Source of the DNA: Hyphomicrobiales bacterium
GTDB taxonomy: Bacteria; Pseudomonadota; Alphaproteobacteria; Rhizobiales; Xanthobacteraceae
Assembly: GCA_017305715.1 (NCBI GenBank)
Contig: JAFKKG010000025.1
Coordinates: 90,392-154,391 of the forward strand
Reading direction: 5' to 3'
DNA length: 64,000 nucleotides
Both the position numbers and the translations under genes were made by a program. The notes beneath the pieces are model-generated. The model had not been told where the DNA came from and did no database searches. It saw only the letters and a list, made by a program, of their open reading frames with translations. Shown piece by piece: positions 22,521-30,219 of the stretch. The first letter of the stretch is position 1, and the number at the start of each line of letters is the position of its first letter.

Positions 22521-23354
22521 ATGAGATTGATCCTTTTGGGACCGCCGGGTGCGGGCAAGGGGACCCAGGCGCAACGGCTGGTTCACAAGCACGGCATCGT
22601 TCAGCTCTCGACCGGCGAGATGTTGCGCGCCGCGGTCGCGGCGGGAACACCGATCGGCCTGCAAGCCAAGGAAGTCATGGCGAGCGGCGCGCTGGTGCCG
22701 GACGAAGTCGTGATCGGCATCATCTCCGACCGCCTCGACCAGCCGGACATGAAGAACGGTTTCATCCTCGACGGCTTCCCGCGCACGGTGCCGCAGGCCG
22801 CGGCGCTGGATGAACTCCTGAAGAAGAAGCACATCAAGCTGGATGCGGTGGTCGAACTGCGCGTCAACGAAAGCGCGCTGCTCAATCGCGTCGAGACGCG
22901 GGTCGCCGAGATGCGGGCGCGGGGCGAGGAAGTGCGAATCGACGACACGCCCGAGGTGCTGTCGAAGCGCCTGGCGAGCTATCGGACCCTGACCGAGCCG
23001 CTGATTCACTACTATTCGGAGCGCCGCAAGCTTTTGACCGTGGATGGCATGATGACCATCGAGCACGTCACGCGGGAAATTAACCGGATCCTGTCCGCGA
23101 TCGGCGCGACGGAACCCAAGGCGACGCCGAAGGCCGCGGCCACGGCGGGCGCCAGGAAGGCCGCCAAGCCAGCGGGCAAAAAGCCGGCCAAAACCGCCAA
23201 GAAGGCCGCCAAAGCCGCTCCCAAGGCCCGCAAAGCGGCCTCCAAGACGCCTAAGAGGGCGGCCAAGAAGGCCAAGAAGCCTGCCAAGAAGATGAGCAAA
23301 AAGACCGCCAAAAAGGCCGTGAAAAAGGTCACGAAAAAGCGAGCTAAACGTTAG
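22521..23354 (+). CDS. adk: Adenylate kinase with a long histone-H1-like C-terminal tail
   Basis: 277 residues. The first 192 or so form a short-type adenylate kinase (AMP + ATP to 2 ADP): P-loop [10 protein letters not shown] (7-16), [12 protein letters not shown]-binding segment, LDGFPRT (83-89), and a short LID region around [16 protein letters not shown] with no zinc cysteines. From about 198 to 277 the protein becomes a Lys/Ala/Pro tail (repeats such as [18 protein letters not shown]) resembling eukaryotic histone H1 or bacterial AlgP/PhaF tails. The reading frame is continuous with no sign of frameshift. Its place between secY and rpsM is normal. The tail may bind nucleic acid or ribosomes; this is an inference. 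Confidence 0.96.
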   Translation: MRLILLGPPGAGKGTQAQRLVHKHGIVQLSTGEMLRAAVAAGTPIGLQAKEVMASGALVPDEVVIGIISDRLDQPDMKNGFILDGFPRTVPQAAALDELLKKKHIKLDAVVELRVNESALLNRVETRVAEMRARGEEVRIDDTPEVLSKRLASYRTLTEPLIHYYSERRKLLTVDGMMTIEHVTREINRILSAIGATEPKATPKAAATAGARKAAKPAGKKPAKTAKKAAKAAPKARKAASKTPKRAAKKAKKPAKKMSKKTAKKAVKKVTKKRAKR

Positions 23355-23360
23355 AGACGG

Positions 23361-23389
23361 TTGACGAAACCGAGTTGAATCCTTTAATA
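23361..23389 (+). promoter_or_regulatory. Candidate internal promoter for rpsM-rpsK-rpoA-rplQ
   Basis: TTGACG (23361-23366), a 17-nt spacer and TTAATA (23384-23389) form a good sigma-70-type promoter, 7 nt after the adk stop and about 150 nt before rpsM. It would allow the alpha operon to be expressed independently of the upstream ribosomal genes. Confidence 0.5.
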
Positions 23390-23539
23390 AGCCCCGCATC
23401 CAAGTCGGATAGTTTCAGACGATGCCGGGCCCCGAGGAATCTGAGGGGACGGGCGTCGTGTTCGCGTTTGTGAACACCTGCCCGAGTTAGCAAAGAACAT
23501 GGTCCGGTCCGCGAGGGATCGGCGACAGGAGAGAAGTCC

Positions 23540-23908
23540 GTGGCCCGTATTGCCGGCGTGAATATTCCAACCAACAAGCGCGTGCTGATCGCGCTCCAGT
23601 ACATCCATGGCATCGGCCAGAAGAACGCCGCGGAGATCATCGAGAAGGTGAAGATCCCCGCCGAGCGTCGGGTCAGCCAGCTCAGCGACCAGGAAGTTCT
23701 GCAGATCCGCGAAGTCATCGACCGCGACTATCTGGTCGAGGGCGATCTTCGTCGTGAAGTCGGCATCAACATCAAGCGTCTGATGGACCTCGGCTGCTAC
23801 CGCGGCCTGCGCCATCGCCGCGGCCTGCCGGTGCGCGGTCAGCGCACCCACACCAATGCGCGCACGCGCAAGGGCCCGGCCAAGTCGATCGCCGGCAAGA
23901 AGAAGTAA
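23540..23908 (+). CDS. rpsM: 30S ribosomal protein S13
   Basis: 122 residues with a GTG start at 23540, preceded by AGGAGA at 7 nt; the N-terminus ([15 protein letters not shown]) is canonical. S13 contacts P-site tRNA and the 50S A-site finger. The C-terminal [19 protein letters not shown] is diagnostic. It is the first gene of the alpha operon. The gap to rpsK holds a REP-like palindrome. Confidence 0.98.
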   Translation: MARIAGVNIPTNKRVLIALQYIHGIGQKNAAEIIEKVKIPAERRVSQLSDQEVLQIREVIDRDYLVEGDLRREVGINIKRLMDLGCYRGLRHRRGLPVRGQRTHTNARTRKGPAKSIAGKKK

Positions 23909-23912
23909 ATTT

Positions 23913-23984
23913 GGCGAATTGTGAGTGGCGAATGGCGAGTAGGGGCAATCCTTACCATTCGCTATTCGGCATTCACTAGTCGCC
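23913..23984. repeat. REP-like imperfect palindrome between rpsM and rpsK
   Basis: The left arm (GTGGCGAATGGCGAGTAGG) is near-complementary to the right arm (CCATTCGCTATTCGGC plus flank), giving a long imperfect stem-loop. The core GGCGAATRGCGAATGG is shared with a second element at 25579-25649, so the two belong to one repeat family. It fills most of the rpsM-rpsK gap. Confidence 0.7.
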
Positions 23985-24042
23985 TCTTAGGTGTAGCCGC
24001 TGGCACTACGGCGGCGTTTGAGATCACAGGAAAGGTTTTGGA

Positions 24043-24432
24043 ATGGGCAAGGAAGCCACCCGCATACGCCGCCGCGAACGCAAGAACATCGCCTCCGGCA
24101 TCGCGCATGTGAATTCGTCGTTCAACAACACGACCATCACCATCACCGACGCGCAGGGCAACACCATTGCCTGGTCGTCGGCCGGCACGATGGGTTTCAA
24201 GGGTTCGCGCAAGTCGACCCCTTATGCCGCACAGGTCGCGGCGGAAGACGTTTCCAAGAAGGCGCAGGAACACGGCATGCGCACGCTGGAAGTGGAAGTA
24301 GCCGGCCCCGGTTCGGGCCGCGAGTCGGCGCTTCGTGCGCTGCAGGCGGCGGGCTTCACCGTCACATCGATCCGCGACGTGACGACGATCCCGCACAATG
24401 GCTGCCGTCCGCGCAAGCGCCGGCGGGTTTGA
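24043..24432 (+). CDS. rpsK: 30S ribosomal protein S11
   Basis: 129 residues, standard length, starting [16 protein letters not shown]11 forms the 30S platform near the E site. Diagnostic segments are [30 protein letters not shown] and the final [13 protein letters not shown]. It is followed by rpoA after 114 nt. Confidence 0.98.
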   Translation: MGKEATRIRRRERKNIASGIAHVNSSFNNTTITITDAQGNTIAWSSAGTMGFKGSRKSTPYAAQVAAEDVSKKAQEHGMRTLEVEVAGPGSGRESALRALQAAGFTVTSIRDVTTIPHNGCRPRKRRRV

Positions 24433-24546
24433 TATTCGATGGCGGGCGCACGTGTCGCCCGCGGTTGTTTTGGAATGGCAAGCGCGGACTGATCCGCGAT
24501 CTCCAACGTCAGTTGCGGGCAATCGACTGGCCCAAAGGACTGACCC

Positions 24547-25578
24547 ATGGGTGACACAGTGACGATCCAGAAAAATTGGCAAGAACTCATTCGACCGAAC
24601 AAGCTGCAGGTAACGCCGGGCACCGACGCGACCCGGTTCGCGACCGTCGTCGCCGAACCGCTCGAGCGCGGTTTCGGCCAGACGCTCGGTAACGCGCTGC
24701 GCCGCATCCTGTTGTCGTCGCTGCAGGGCGCCGCGGTGCAGTCGGTGCATATCGACGGTGTGCTGCACGAGTTCTCCTCGATCGCGGGCGTTCGCGAGGA
24801 CGTCACCGACATCGTGCTCAACATCAAGGACATCTCGATCAAGATGCAGGGCGAAGGCCCCAAGCGGATGGTCGTGAAGAAGCAGGGGCCGGGCGTCGTC
24901 ACCGCCGGCGACATCCAGACCGTCGGCGATGTCGTGGTGCTCAACCCCGACCTGCAGCTCTGCACGCTGGACGAGGGCGCTGAAATCCGCATGGAATTCA
25001 CCGTCGCCGCCGGCAAGGGCTACGTCGCCGCCGAGCGCAACCGTCCCGAGGACGCGCCGATCGGCCTGATCCCGGTCGACAGCCTGTTCTCCCCGGTCCG
25101 CAAGGTCTCCTACAAGGTCGAGAACACCCGCGAGGGCCAGATCCTCGACTACGACAAGCTGACCATGACGATCGAGACCAACGGCGCGATCACCCCGGAT
25201 GACGCGGTGGCCTATGCCGCGCGCATCCTGCAGGATCAGCTCAACGTGTTCGTGAACTTCGAAGAGCCGCGCAAGGAAGTCGCGCAGGAGATCATCCCCG
25301 ATCTCGCCTTCAACCCGGCGTTCCTCAAGAAGGTCGACGAACTCGAATTGTCGGTGCGTTCGGCAAACTGCCTGAAGAACGACAACATCGTCTACATCGG
25401 CGACCTCGTGCAGAAGTCGGAAGCGGAAATGCTGCGCACCCCGAACTTCGGCCGCAAGTCGCTGAACGAGATCAAGGAAGTGCTGGCCCAGATGGGTCTG
25501 CATCTCGGCATGGAAGTGCCGGGCTGGCCGCCGGAGAACATCGACGAGCTCGCCAAGCGCTTCGAAGACCACTATTGA
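24547..25578 (+). CDS. rpoA: DNA-directed RNA polymerase subunit alpha
   Basis: 343 residues. The N-terminal domain (to about 235) carries the dimerisation motif [22 protein letters not shown] and assembles the core enzyme. The C-terminal domain (about 260-343) has the helix-hairpin-helix region [22 protein letters not shown] and [14 protein letters not shown], which binds UP elements and activators. The start [11 protein letters not shown] at 24547 fits other rhizobial sequences. A REP-like palindrome follows the stop before rplQ. Confidence 0.98.
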   Translation: MGDTVTIQKNWQELIRPNKLQVTPGTDATRFATVVAEPLERGFGQTLGNALRRILLSSLQGAAVQSVHIDGVLHEFSSIAGVREDVTDIVLNIKDISIKMQGEGPKRMVVKKQGPGVVTAGDIQTVGDVVVLNPDLQLCTLDEGAEIRMEFTVAAGKGYVAAERNRPEDAPIGLIPVDSLFSPVRKVSYKVENTREGQILDYDKLTMTIETNGAITPDDAVAYAARILQDQLNVFVNFEEPRKEVAQEIIPDLAFNPAFLKKVDELELSVRSANCLKNDNIVYIGDLVQKSEAEMLRTPNFGRKSLNEIKEVLAQMGLHLGMEVPGWPPENIDELAKRFEDHY

Positions 25579-25649
25579 GCGAATGGGGAGTGGCGAATAG
25601 CGAATGGAAAGAGAAACCATTTGCTACTCGCTATTCGCCACCCTGGGCG
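25579..25649. repeat. REP-like palindrome between rpoA and rplQ
   Basis: GTGGCGAATAGCGA (25590-25603) and its exact complement TCGCTATTCGCCAC (25628-25641) form a 14-bp perfect stem with further pairing around it. It shares the GGCGAATAGCGAATGG core with the element after rpsM. It starts directly after the rpoA stop. Confidence 0.75.
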
Positions 25650-25720
25650 AACGCAGGCAGCCCACCTGAGCATCACGTCCGACGAACCGTCGCGACAGAC
25701 CGAGTATTGAGGAATTTCAC

Positions 25721-26137
25721 ATGCGTCACGGCAAGGTTCATCGCAAGCTCAACCGCACCGCCGAGCATCGGCGTGCCATGTTCGCCAACATGTGCGCGGC
25801 GCTGATCAAGCACGAGCAGATCGTCACCACGCTGCCGAAGGCCAAGGAGCTGCGCCCGATCGTCGAGAAGCTCGTCACCCTCGGCAAGAAGGGCGGTCTC
25901 GCGCTGCGCCGCCAGGCGATCTCCGAGATGCGCGACAAGGATCAGGTCAAGAAGCTGTTCGACGTGCTGGCGCCCCGCTACAAGGACCGTCAGGGCGGCT
26001 ACACCCGCATCATCAAGGCCGGCTTCCGCTACGGCGACAACGCGGCCATGGCCGTGATCGAATTCGTCGACCGCGACGTCGATGCCAAGGGCCAGGATTC
26101 CGGCCCGGTGCAGGAAAAGTCCGCCGAAGCGGCGTAA
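25721..26137 (+). CDS. rplQ: 50S ribosomal protein L17
   Basis: 138 residues starting [18 protein letters not shown]17 binds near the tunnel exit of the 50S subunit. The conserved helix [28 protein letters not shown] and [14 protein letters not shown] are clear. It is the last gene of the ribosomal block and is followed by a strong intrinsic terminator. Confidence 0.98.
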   Translation: MRHGKVHRKLNRTAEHRRAMFANMCAALIKHEQIVTTLPKAKELRPIVEKLVTLGKKGGLALRRQAISEMRDKDQVKKLFDVLAPRYKDRQGGYTRIIKAGFRYGDNAAMAVIEFVDRDVDAKGQDSGPVQEKSAEAA

Positions 26138-26162
26138 GGTTCTCGAAAAATCGAGTTTCAAG

Positions 26163-26189
26163 AGCGGCGCCTTCGGGCGTCGCTTTTTT
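26163..26189 (+). terminator. Intrinsic terminator of the ribosomal operon
   Basis: A 9-bp stem (AGCGGCGCC / GGCGTCGCT, one G-T pair) closes a TTCG tetraloop and is followed by TTTTTT, 26 nt after the rplQ stop. This is a textbook rho-independent terminator. Confidence 0.92.
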
Positions 26190-26241
26190 ATTGGGCATCA
26201 CCGGCAGGTGAGCAGCGGTTGCAGCCGGGCCTGCCGCTCCC

Positions 26242-26271
26242 GATATCTCCATCGTCCAATTTGGAGATATC
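26242..26271. promoter_or_regulatory. Perfect 10-bp inverted repeat covering the SDR ribosome-binding site
   Basis: GATATCTCCA (26242-26251) and TGGAGATATC (26262-26271) are exact complements separated by 10 nt. The right arm contains the GGAG ribosome site of the next gene, whose ATG is at 26274. It could be a repressor operator or an RNA hairpin hiding the ribosome site. Confidence 0.6.
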
Positions 26272-26273
26272 TC

Positions 26274-27068
26274 ATGAACATCGATCTTTCAGGCAAGACG
26301 GCGCTGGTCACAGGCTCGACGGCCGGCATCGGACACGCCATCGCCAAGGGCCTCGCAGTCACCGGTGCCAGTGTGGTGATCAACGGCCGCTCGCAAGGCA
26401 AGGTCGATAGCGCGGCCGCCGCCATCGCCAAGTCCGTGCCCGGCGCCAAGGTCCGCGGCGTGGCCGCCGATGTCTCGACCGCCGCGGGATGCAAGGCGTT
26501 GCTGGCCGCGCTGCCCGATGTCGATATCCTGATCAACAATGCCGGGATATTCGAACCGAAGGGCTTTTTCGATATTCCCGACGAGGACTGGAGCCGCTTC
26601 TACGAGGTCAACGTGATGTCGGGCGTGCGGCTGTCGCGCGCTTATATGCCCGGCATGCTGAAACGCAATTGGGGCCGCATCGTCTTCATCTCCTCGGAAT
26701 CCGCGCTGAACATTCCAAAGGAGATGATCCATTACGGCATGACCAAGACCGCGCAGCTCGCGGTCGCGCGGGGCCTCGCCGAACTGACCCGTGGCACCGC
26801 GGTCACGGTCAATTCGGTATTGCCGGGGCCGACGATGTCGGAAGGCGTCGAGACCTTTGTGAAGGATCTGGCGAAGCAGAACGGCCAATCCATCGCGGAA
26901 GCCGCGTCGAACTTCGTCAGGCAGCATCGCCCGAGCTCGCTGGTGCAGCGTTTTGCCAGCGTCGATGAAATCGCCAACATGGTGGTCTATGTCAGCTCGA
27001 AGGAAGCCTCCGTTACCAATGGCGCGGCGCTGCGCGCCGAGGGCGGCATCATCCAGACGATTGCGTGA
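26274..27068 (+). CDS. Short-chain dehydrogenase/reductase (SDR family)
   Basis: 264 residues from ATG at 26274 (MNIDLSGKTALVTG). The classical SDR motifs are present: TGSTAGIG nucleotide-binding loop (about 12-19), NNAG, the catalytic Ser in ISSESA, and YGMTK with catalytic Tyr and Lys. It is an NAD(P)-dependent oxidoreductase of unknown substrate. A ribosome site (GGAG, 8 nt) lies within a perfect inverted repeat, suggesting its own regulation. It is separated from rplQ by a terminator. Confidence 0.9.
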   Translation: MNIDLSGKTALVTGSTAGIGHAIAKGLAVTGASVVINGRSQGKVDSAAAAIAKSVPGAKVRGVAADVSTAAGCKALLAALPDVDILINNAGIFEPKGFFDIPDEDWSRFYEVNVMSGVRLSRAYMPGMLKRNWGRIVFISSESALNIPKEMIHYGMTKTAQLAVARGLAELTRGTAVTVNSVLPGPTMSEGVETFVKDLAKQNGQSIAEAASNFVRQHRPSSLVQRFASVDEIANMVVYVSSKEASVTNGAALRAEGGIIQTIA

Positions 27069-27128
27069 AATCGTGGAATCGTGGGGCGGGCAAAGCGAAA
27101 GCGTGCCCGGCACTCACGATCAGTTTCC

Positions 27129-27202
27129 GTCATTGCGAGAAGCGAAGCGACGAAGCAATCCATTTATCGGAGATGGATTGCTTCGCTTCGCTCGCAATGA
27201 CG
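27129..27202. repeat. Dispersed palindromic repeat (CATTGCGAG family), copy 1
   Basis: The left arm GTCATTGCGAGAAGCGAAGC continues to GAAGCAATCCAT. The right arm ATGGATTGCTTCGCTTCGCTCGCAATGACG is its near-exact complement. A related copy lies at 56450-56531. The element sits between two convergent genes and could form a long hairpin that acts as a bidirectional terminator. Confidence 0.8.
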
Positions 27203-27216
27203 AAGGTAGCGGCCGC

Positions 27217-28230
27217 CTACCAGCCCTCCAGCACGATCTTGCCACGCGACTTCCCGCTCTCCAGCAGCGCATGCGCGCGCTTGAGGTTGGCGGCGTTGAT
27301 GGTGCCGAAGGTCTGGTCGAGCGTGGTGCGCAGCACGCCCTTGTCGAGGAGATCGGCGACGTCGTTGAGCAGCATGTGCTGGGCGATCATGTCCGGCGTC
27401 TGGAACGACGAGCGCGTGAACATCGATTCCCAGTGCACCGAGATCGCTTTGCCCTTGAAGGCGCTCATGGTGAATTCCGGGGGATCGTCGATCAGGCCGA
27501 ACTTGCCCTGCGGCGCCATGATGTCCGCGATCGCCTTGTAGTGCTGCTCGGTGTAGGTGAGGCTGGCGACCAGCCCGACCGGCGGCAGCTTCAGCTTTTC
27601 GATCTGTTCCTTCATCGGCTGGCCGTGATCGATCACGGCATGCGCGCCGAGATCGAGGCACCATTTTTGCGATTCCGGCCGGGTCGCGGTCGCAATCACC
27701 GTCAGCCCGGTGAGGCGGCGGGCGAGCTGGATCAGGATCGAACCGACGCCGCCGGCGCCTCCCGTGATGAGAAGCGTGCGCGGATCGACGCTCTTGCCCG
27801 GCACCGCGCCGAGCCGGTCGAACAGCAATTCCCAGGCGGTGATCGAGGTGAGGGGCAGGGCGGCGGCCTGCGCAAATGACAGCGACTTCGGCTTGCGACC
27901 GACGATGCGCTCGTCGACCAGGTGAAATTCCGAATTGGTGCCCTGGCGCAGGATCGAGCCGGCGTAGAACACTTCATCGCCCGGCTTGAACAGGGTGACA
28001 TCGGGACCGACGGCGTCGACGACGCCGGCCGCGTCATAGCCGAGGATTTTGGTCTCACCCTCCGGCGGGGCGGCGCGTTTGCGGACCTTGTAATCGACCG
28101 GGTTGGCCGAGATCGCCTTCACGGCGACCCTGACGTCGCGGCCTTTGGGTCCGGGTTTGGCGGCCTCGAAATCGATCAGCGAATTCGCGTCCTCGATAGG
28201 GAGCGATTTTTTGTATCCGACGGCCTTCAT
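27217..28230 (-). CDS. MDR-superfamily zinc-free alcohol dehydrogenase/quinone oxidoreductase
   Basis: 337 residues starting MKAVGYKKSLPIED. The GroES-like N-terminal domain (SANPVDYKVR, ILGYDAAGVV) and the NADPH-binding GGAGGVGSI motif (about residue 157) place it in the quinone oxidoreductase branch of medium-chain dehydrogenases. The zinc-ligand cysteines of true alcohol dehydrogenases are not evident. It is divergent from an HxlR-type regulator 132 nt away, an arrangement often seen where the regulator senses quinones or aldehydes. Such a role here is an inference. Confidence 0.87.
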   Translation of the reverse strand: MKAVGYKKSLPIEDANSLIDFEAAKPGPKGRDVRVAVKAISANPVDYKVRKRAAPPEGETKILGYDAAGVVDAVGPDVTLFKPGDEVFYAGSILRQGTNSEFHLVDERIVGRKPKSLSFAQAAALPLTSITAWELLFDRLGAVPGKSVDPRTLLITGGAGGVGSILIQLARRLTGLTVIATATRPESQKWCLDLGAHAVIDHGQPMKEQIEKLKLPPVGLVASLTYTEQHYKAIADIMAPQGKFGLIDDPPEFTMSAFKGKAISVHWESMFTRSSFQTPDMIAQHMLLNDVADLLDKGVLRTTLDQTFGTINAANLKRAHALLESGKSRGKIVLEGW

Positions 28231-28305
28231 GGCTGCTGTCTCCTGCTGCCTTTGACGAATTGAGCCTACGTGTCGTGCTGGCGTTCATTTGGCAAGTACT
28301 GTAAA

Positions 28306-28334
28306 TTCAGGGAACTAGTCCCTGTTTGTATACT
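28306..28334 (+). promoter_or_regulatory. Candidate promoter with embedded operator for the HxlR gene
   Basis: TTCAGG (28306-28311), a 17-nt spacer and a perfect TATACT (28329-28334) form a promoter. The palindrome CAGGGA-N5-TCCCTG (28308-28324), itself centred near ACTAGT, lies across the -35 and spacer. It is a likely binding site of the HxlR dimer for autoregulation and possibly for the divergent oxidoreductase. Confidence 0.55.
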
Positions 28335-28362
28335 ATTGGAAAATCACCCAGGAAAACGGCAA

Positions 28363-28740
28363 ATGAAGCGGCGAAATTTTGCCCATCGGCCCGGTTGCGC
28401 CGTGGAAGCGACGCTCGATCTGATCGACGGCAAGTGGAAGGGCGTGATCTTGTTCCACCTGCAGGCCGGCACCCAGCGATTTGGGGAGTTGCGGCGGCGG
28501 ATGCCCGGCATTACCCAGCGCATGCTGACCAAGCAGTTGCGCGCGCTGGAGGACGACAGACTGGTGATCCGCAAGGTCTATGCCGAGGTGCCGCCCCGGG
28601 TTGAATATACGCTGTCGGAAATCGGCGAGAGCCTGCGCCCGGTGATCGACACGCTGAAGGCATGGGGCGAGAGCCACCGGGACCGGCTGTCCTGTGGACC
28701 CGCGCCCGAAACCATCGAGGCGCCGGATCGCGCCGCCTAA
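28363..28740 (+). CDS. HxlR-family transcriptional regulator
   Basis: 125 residues from ATG at 28363 (MKRRNFAHRPGCAVEATLD), with AGGA at 9 nt; upstream in-frame codons run through the promoter and are rejected. The winged-helix signature is clear: GCAVEATLDLIDGKWKGVIL, then FGELRRRMPGITQRMLTKQLRALEDD and the wing VEYTLSEIGESL. The conserved N-terminal Cys is the redox-sensing position in several family members. Divergence from the oxidoreductase gene and the palindrome in between suggest local control. Confidence 0.9.
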   Translation: MKRRNFAHRPGCAVEATLDLIDGKWKGVILFHLQAGTQRFGELRRRMPGITQRMLTKQLRALEDDRLVIRKVYAEVPPRVEYTLSEIGESLRPVIDTLKAWGESHRDRLSCGPAPETIEAPDRAA

Positions 28741-28824
28741 GCTGCCGCAGTTGTGTAGCGCTTCATCTTCTCTCGCCTTTGCCTCCGGCCTATATGGAAG
28801 GCCATCAATTCCGGGATTCTCTGC

Positions 28825-30219
28825 ATGAAATTGATTCGTTCCCTTGCCCTGCTGCTGGTTTCCGCCGTCGTCGCCGCGCCGGCGCTGGCGCAGGATCGCC
28901 GCGTACCCTCTTCGGCGGGCGAACTGCGGCTGTCCTATGCGCCGATCGTGCAGCGGGTGCAGCCCGCCGTGGTCAACGTCTACGCCGCCAAGGTGGTGCA
29001 GAACCGCAATCCCTTGCTGGACGATCCGATCTTCCGCCGCTTCTTCGGCGTGCCGGGCCAGCAGCCGGAGCAGATGCAGCGCTCGCTCGGATCGGGTGTG
29101 ATGGTCGACGCCTCCGGCCTCGTCGTCACCAACAACCACGTCATCGAAGGCGCCGACCAAGTCAAGATTTCGCTGGCCGACAAGCGCGAATTCGAGGCCG
29201 AGATCGTGCTGAAGGACAGCCGCACCGATCTTGCGGTACTGCGCATCAAGGACACAAAAGAGAAATTCACGACGCTCGATTTCGCCAATTCCGACGAATT
29301 GCTGGTCGGCGATGTCGTGCTCGCGATCGGCAATCCGTTCGGCGTCGGCCAGACCGTGACCCATGGCATCATCTCGGCGCTGGCGCGCACCCAGGTCGGC
29401 ATCACCGATTATCAGTTCTTCATCCAGACCGATGCGGCGATCAACCCCGGCAATTCCGGCGGCGCGCTGGTCGACATGACCGGCAAGCTCGCCGGCATCA
29501 ACACCGCGATCTTCTCCCGCTCCGGTGGATCGCAGGGCATCGGCTTTGCGATCCCGGCCAACATGGTGCGCGTCGTCGTGGCCTCCGCCAAGAGCGGCGG
29601 CAAGGCGGTGAAGCGTCCGTATCTCGGCGCCAAGCTGCAGGCGGTGACGCCCGAGATCGCCGAGACGCTCGGGCTGAAGCTGCCGACCGGCGCGCTGGTC
29701 GCCAATGTCGCGCCGAACAGCCCGGCCGCGCGCGCAGGGCTCAAACTGTCCGACCTGATCGTCGCCATCGATGGACAGGTGATCGACGATCCCAACGCCT
29801 TCGACTACCGCTTCGCCACCCGCCCGCTCGGCGGTGTCGCGCAGATCGACGTGCAGCGCGCCGGCAAGACGATCAAGCTGAATGTGCCGCTGGAAACCGC
29901 CCCCGATACCAACCGCGATGAAATCGTGCTGACCGCGCGCTCGCCGTTCCAGGGCGCCAAGGTCGCCAACATCTCGCCGGCGGTGGCTGATGAACTTCGT
30001 CTGGATGCCTCGACCGAAGGCGTCGTCGTCGTCGATCTCGAAGATGGCGGTACCGCCGCCGGCGTCGGCTTCCAGAAGGGCGACATCATTCTGGCGGTCA
30101 ATAATCAGAAGATCGCCAGGACCAGCGATCTCGAGAAGGCCTCCAAGACCGCGTCGCGGATCTGGCGCATTACCGTGGTGCGCGGCGGCCAGCAGATCAA
30201 CGTGACGCTCGGCGGATGA
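28825..30219 (+). CDS. Periplasmic Do/HtrA-family serine protease
   Basis: 464 residues with a cleavable signal peptide (cleavage near residue 22, APALA-Q). The trypsin-like domain has the catalytic triad His105 (VTNNHVIEGA), Asp135 (RTDLAVLR) and Ser211 (NPGNSGGAL). Two PDZ domains follow (about 245-335 and 375-460), as in DegP/MucD. It should act as a protease or chaperone for misfolded envelope proteins. Its stop overlaps the rarA start by 4 nt (ATGA), so the two are co-translated. Which of several rhizobial Deg paralogues this is cannot be decided here. Confidence 0.93.
   Translation: MKLIRSLALLLVSAVVAAPALAQDRRVPSSAGELRLSYAPIVQRVQPAVVNVYAAKVVQNRNPLLDDPIFRRFFGVPGQQPEQMQRSLGSGVMVDASGLVVTNNHVIEGADQVKISLADKREFEAEIVLKDSRTDLAVLRIKDTKEKFTTLDFANSDELLVGDVVLAIGNPFGVGQTVTHGIISALARTQVGITDYQFFIQTDAAINPGNSGGALVDMTGKLAGINTAIFSRSGGSQGIGFAIPANMVRVVVASAKSGGKAVKRPYLGAKLQAVTPEIAETLGLKLPTGALVANVAPNSPAARAGLKLSDLIVAIDGQVIDDPNAFDYRFATRPLGGVAQIDVQRAGKTIKLNVPLETAPDTNRDEIVLTARSPFQGAKVANISPAVADELRLDASTEGVVVVDLEDGGTAAGVGFQKGDIILAVNNQKIARTSDLEKASKTASRIWRITVVRGGQQINVTLGG

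Noticed and set aside
21120-23399. A minus-strand open frame of 759 codons across secY and adk
   Set aside because: Antisense to secY and adk, low-complexity Arg/Gly/Leu at one end caused by the adk Lys/Ala tail. A codon-bias artefact.
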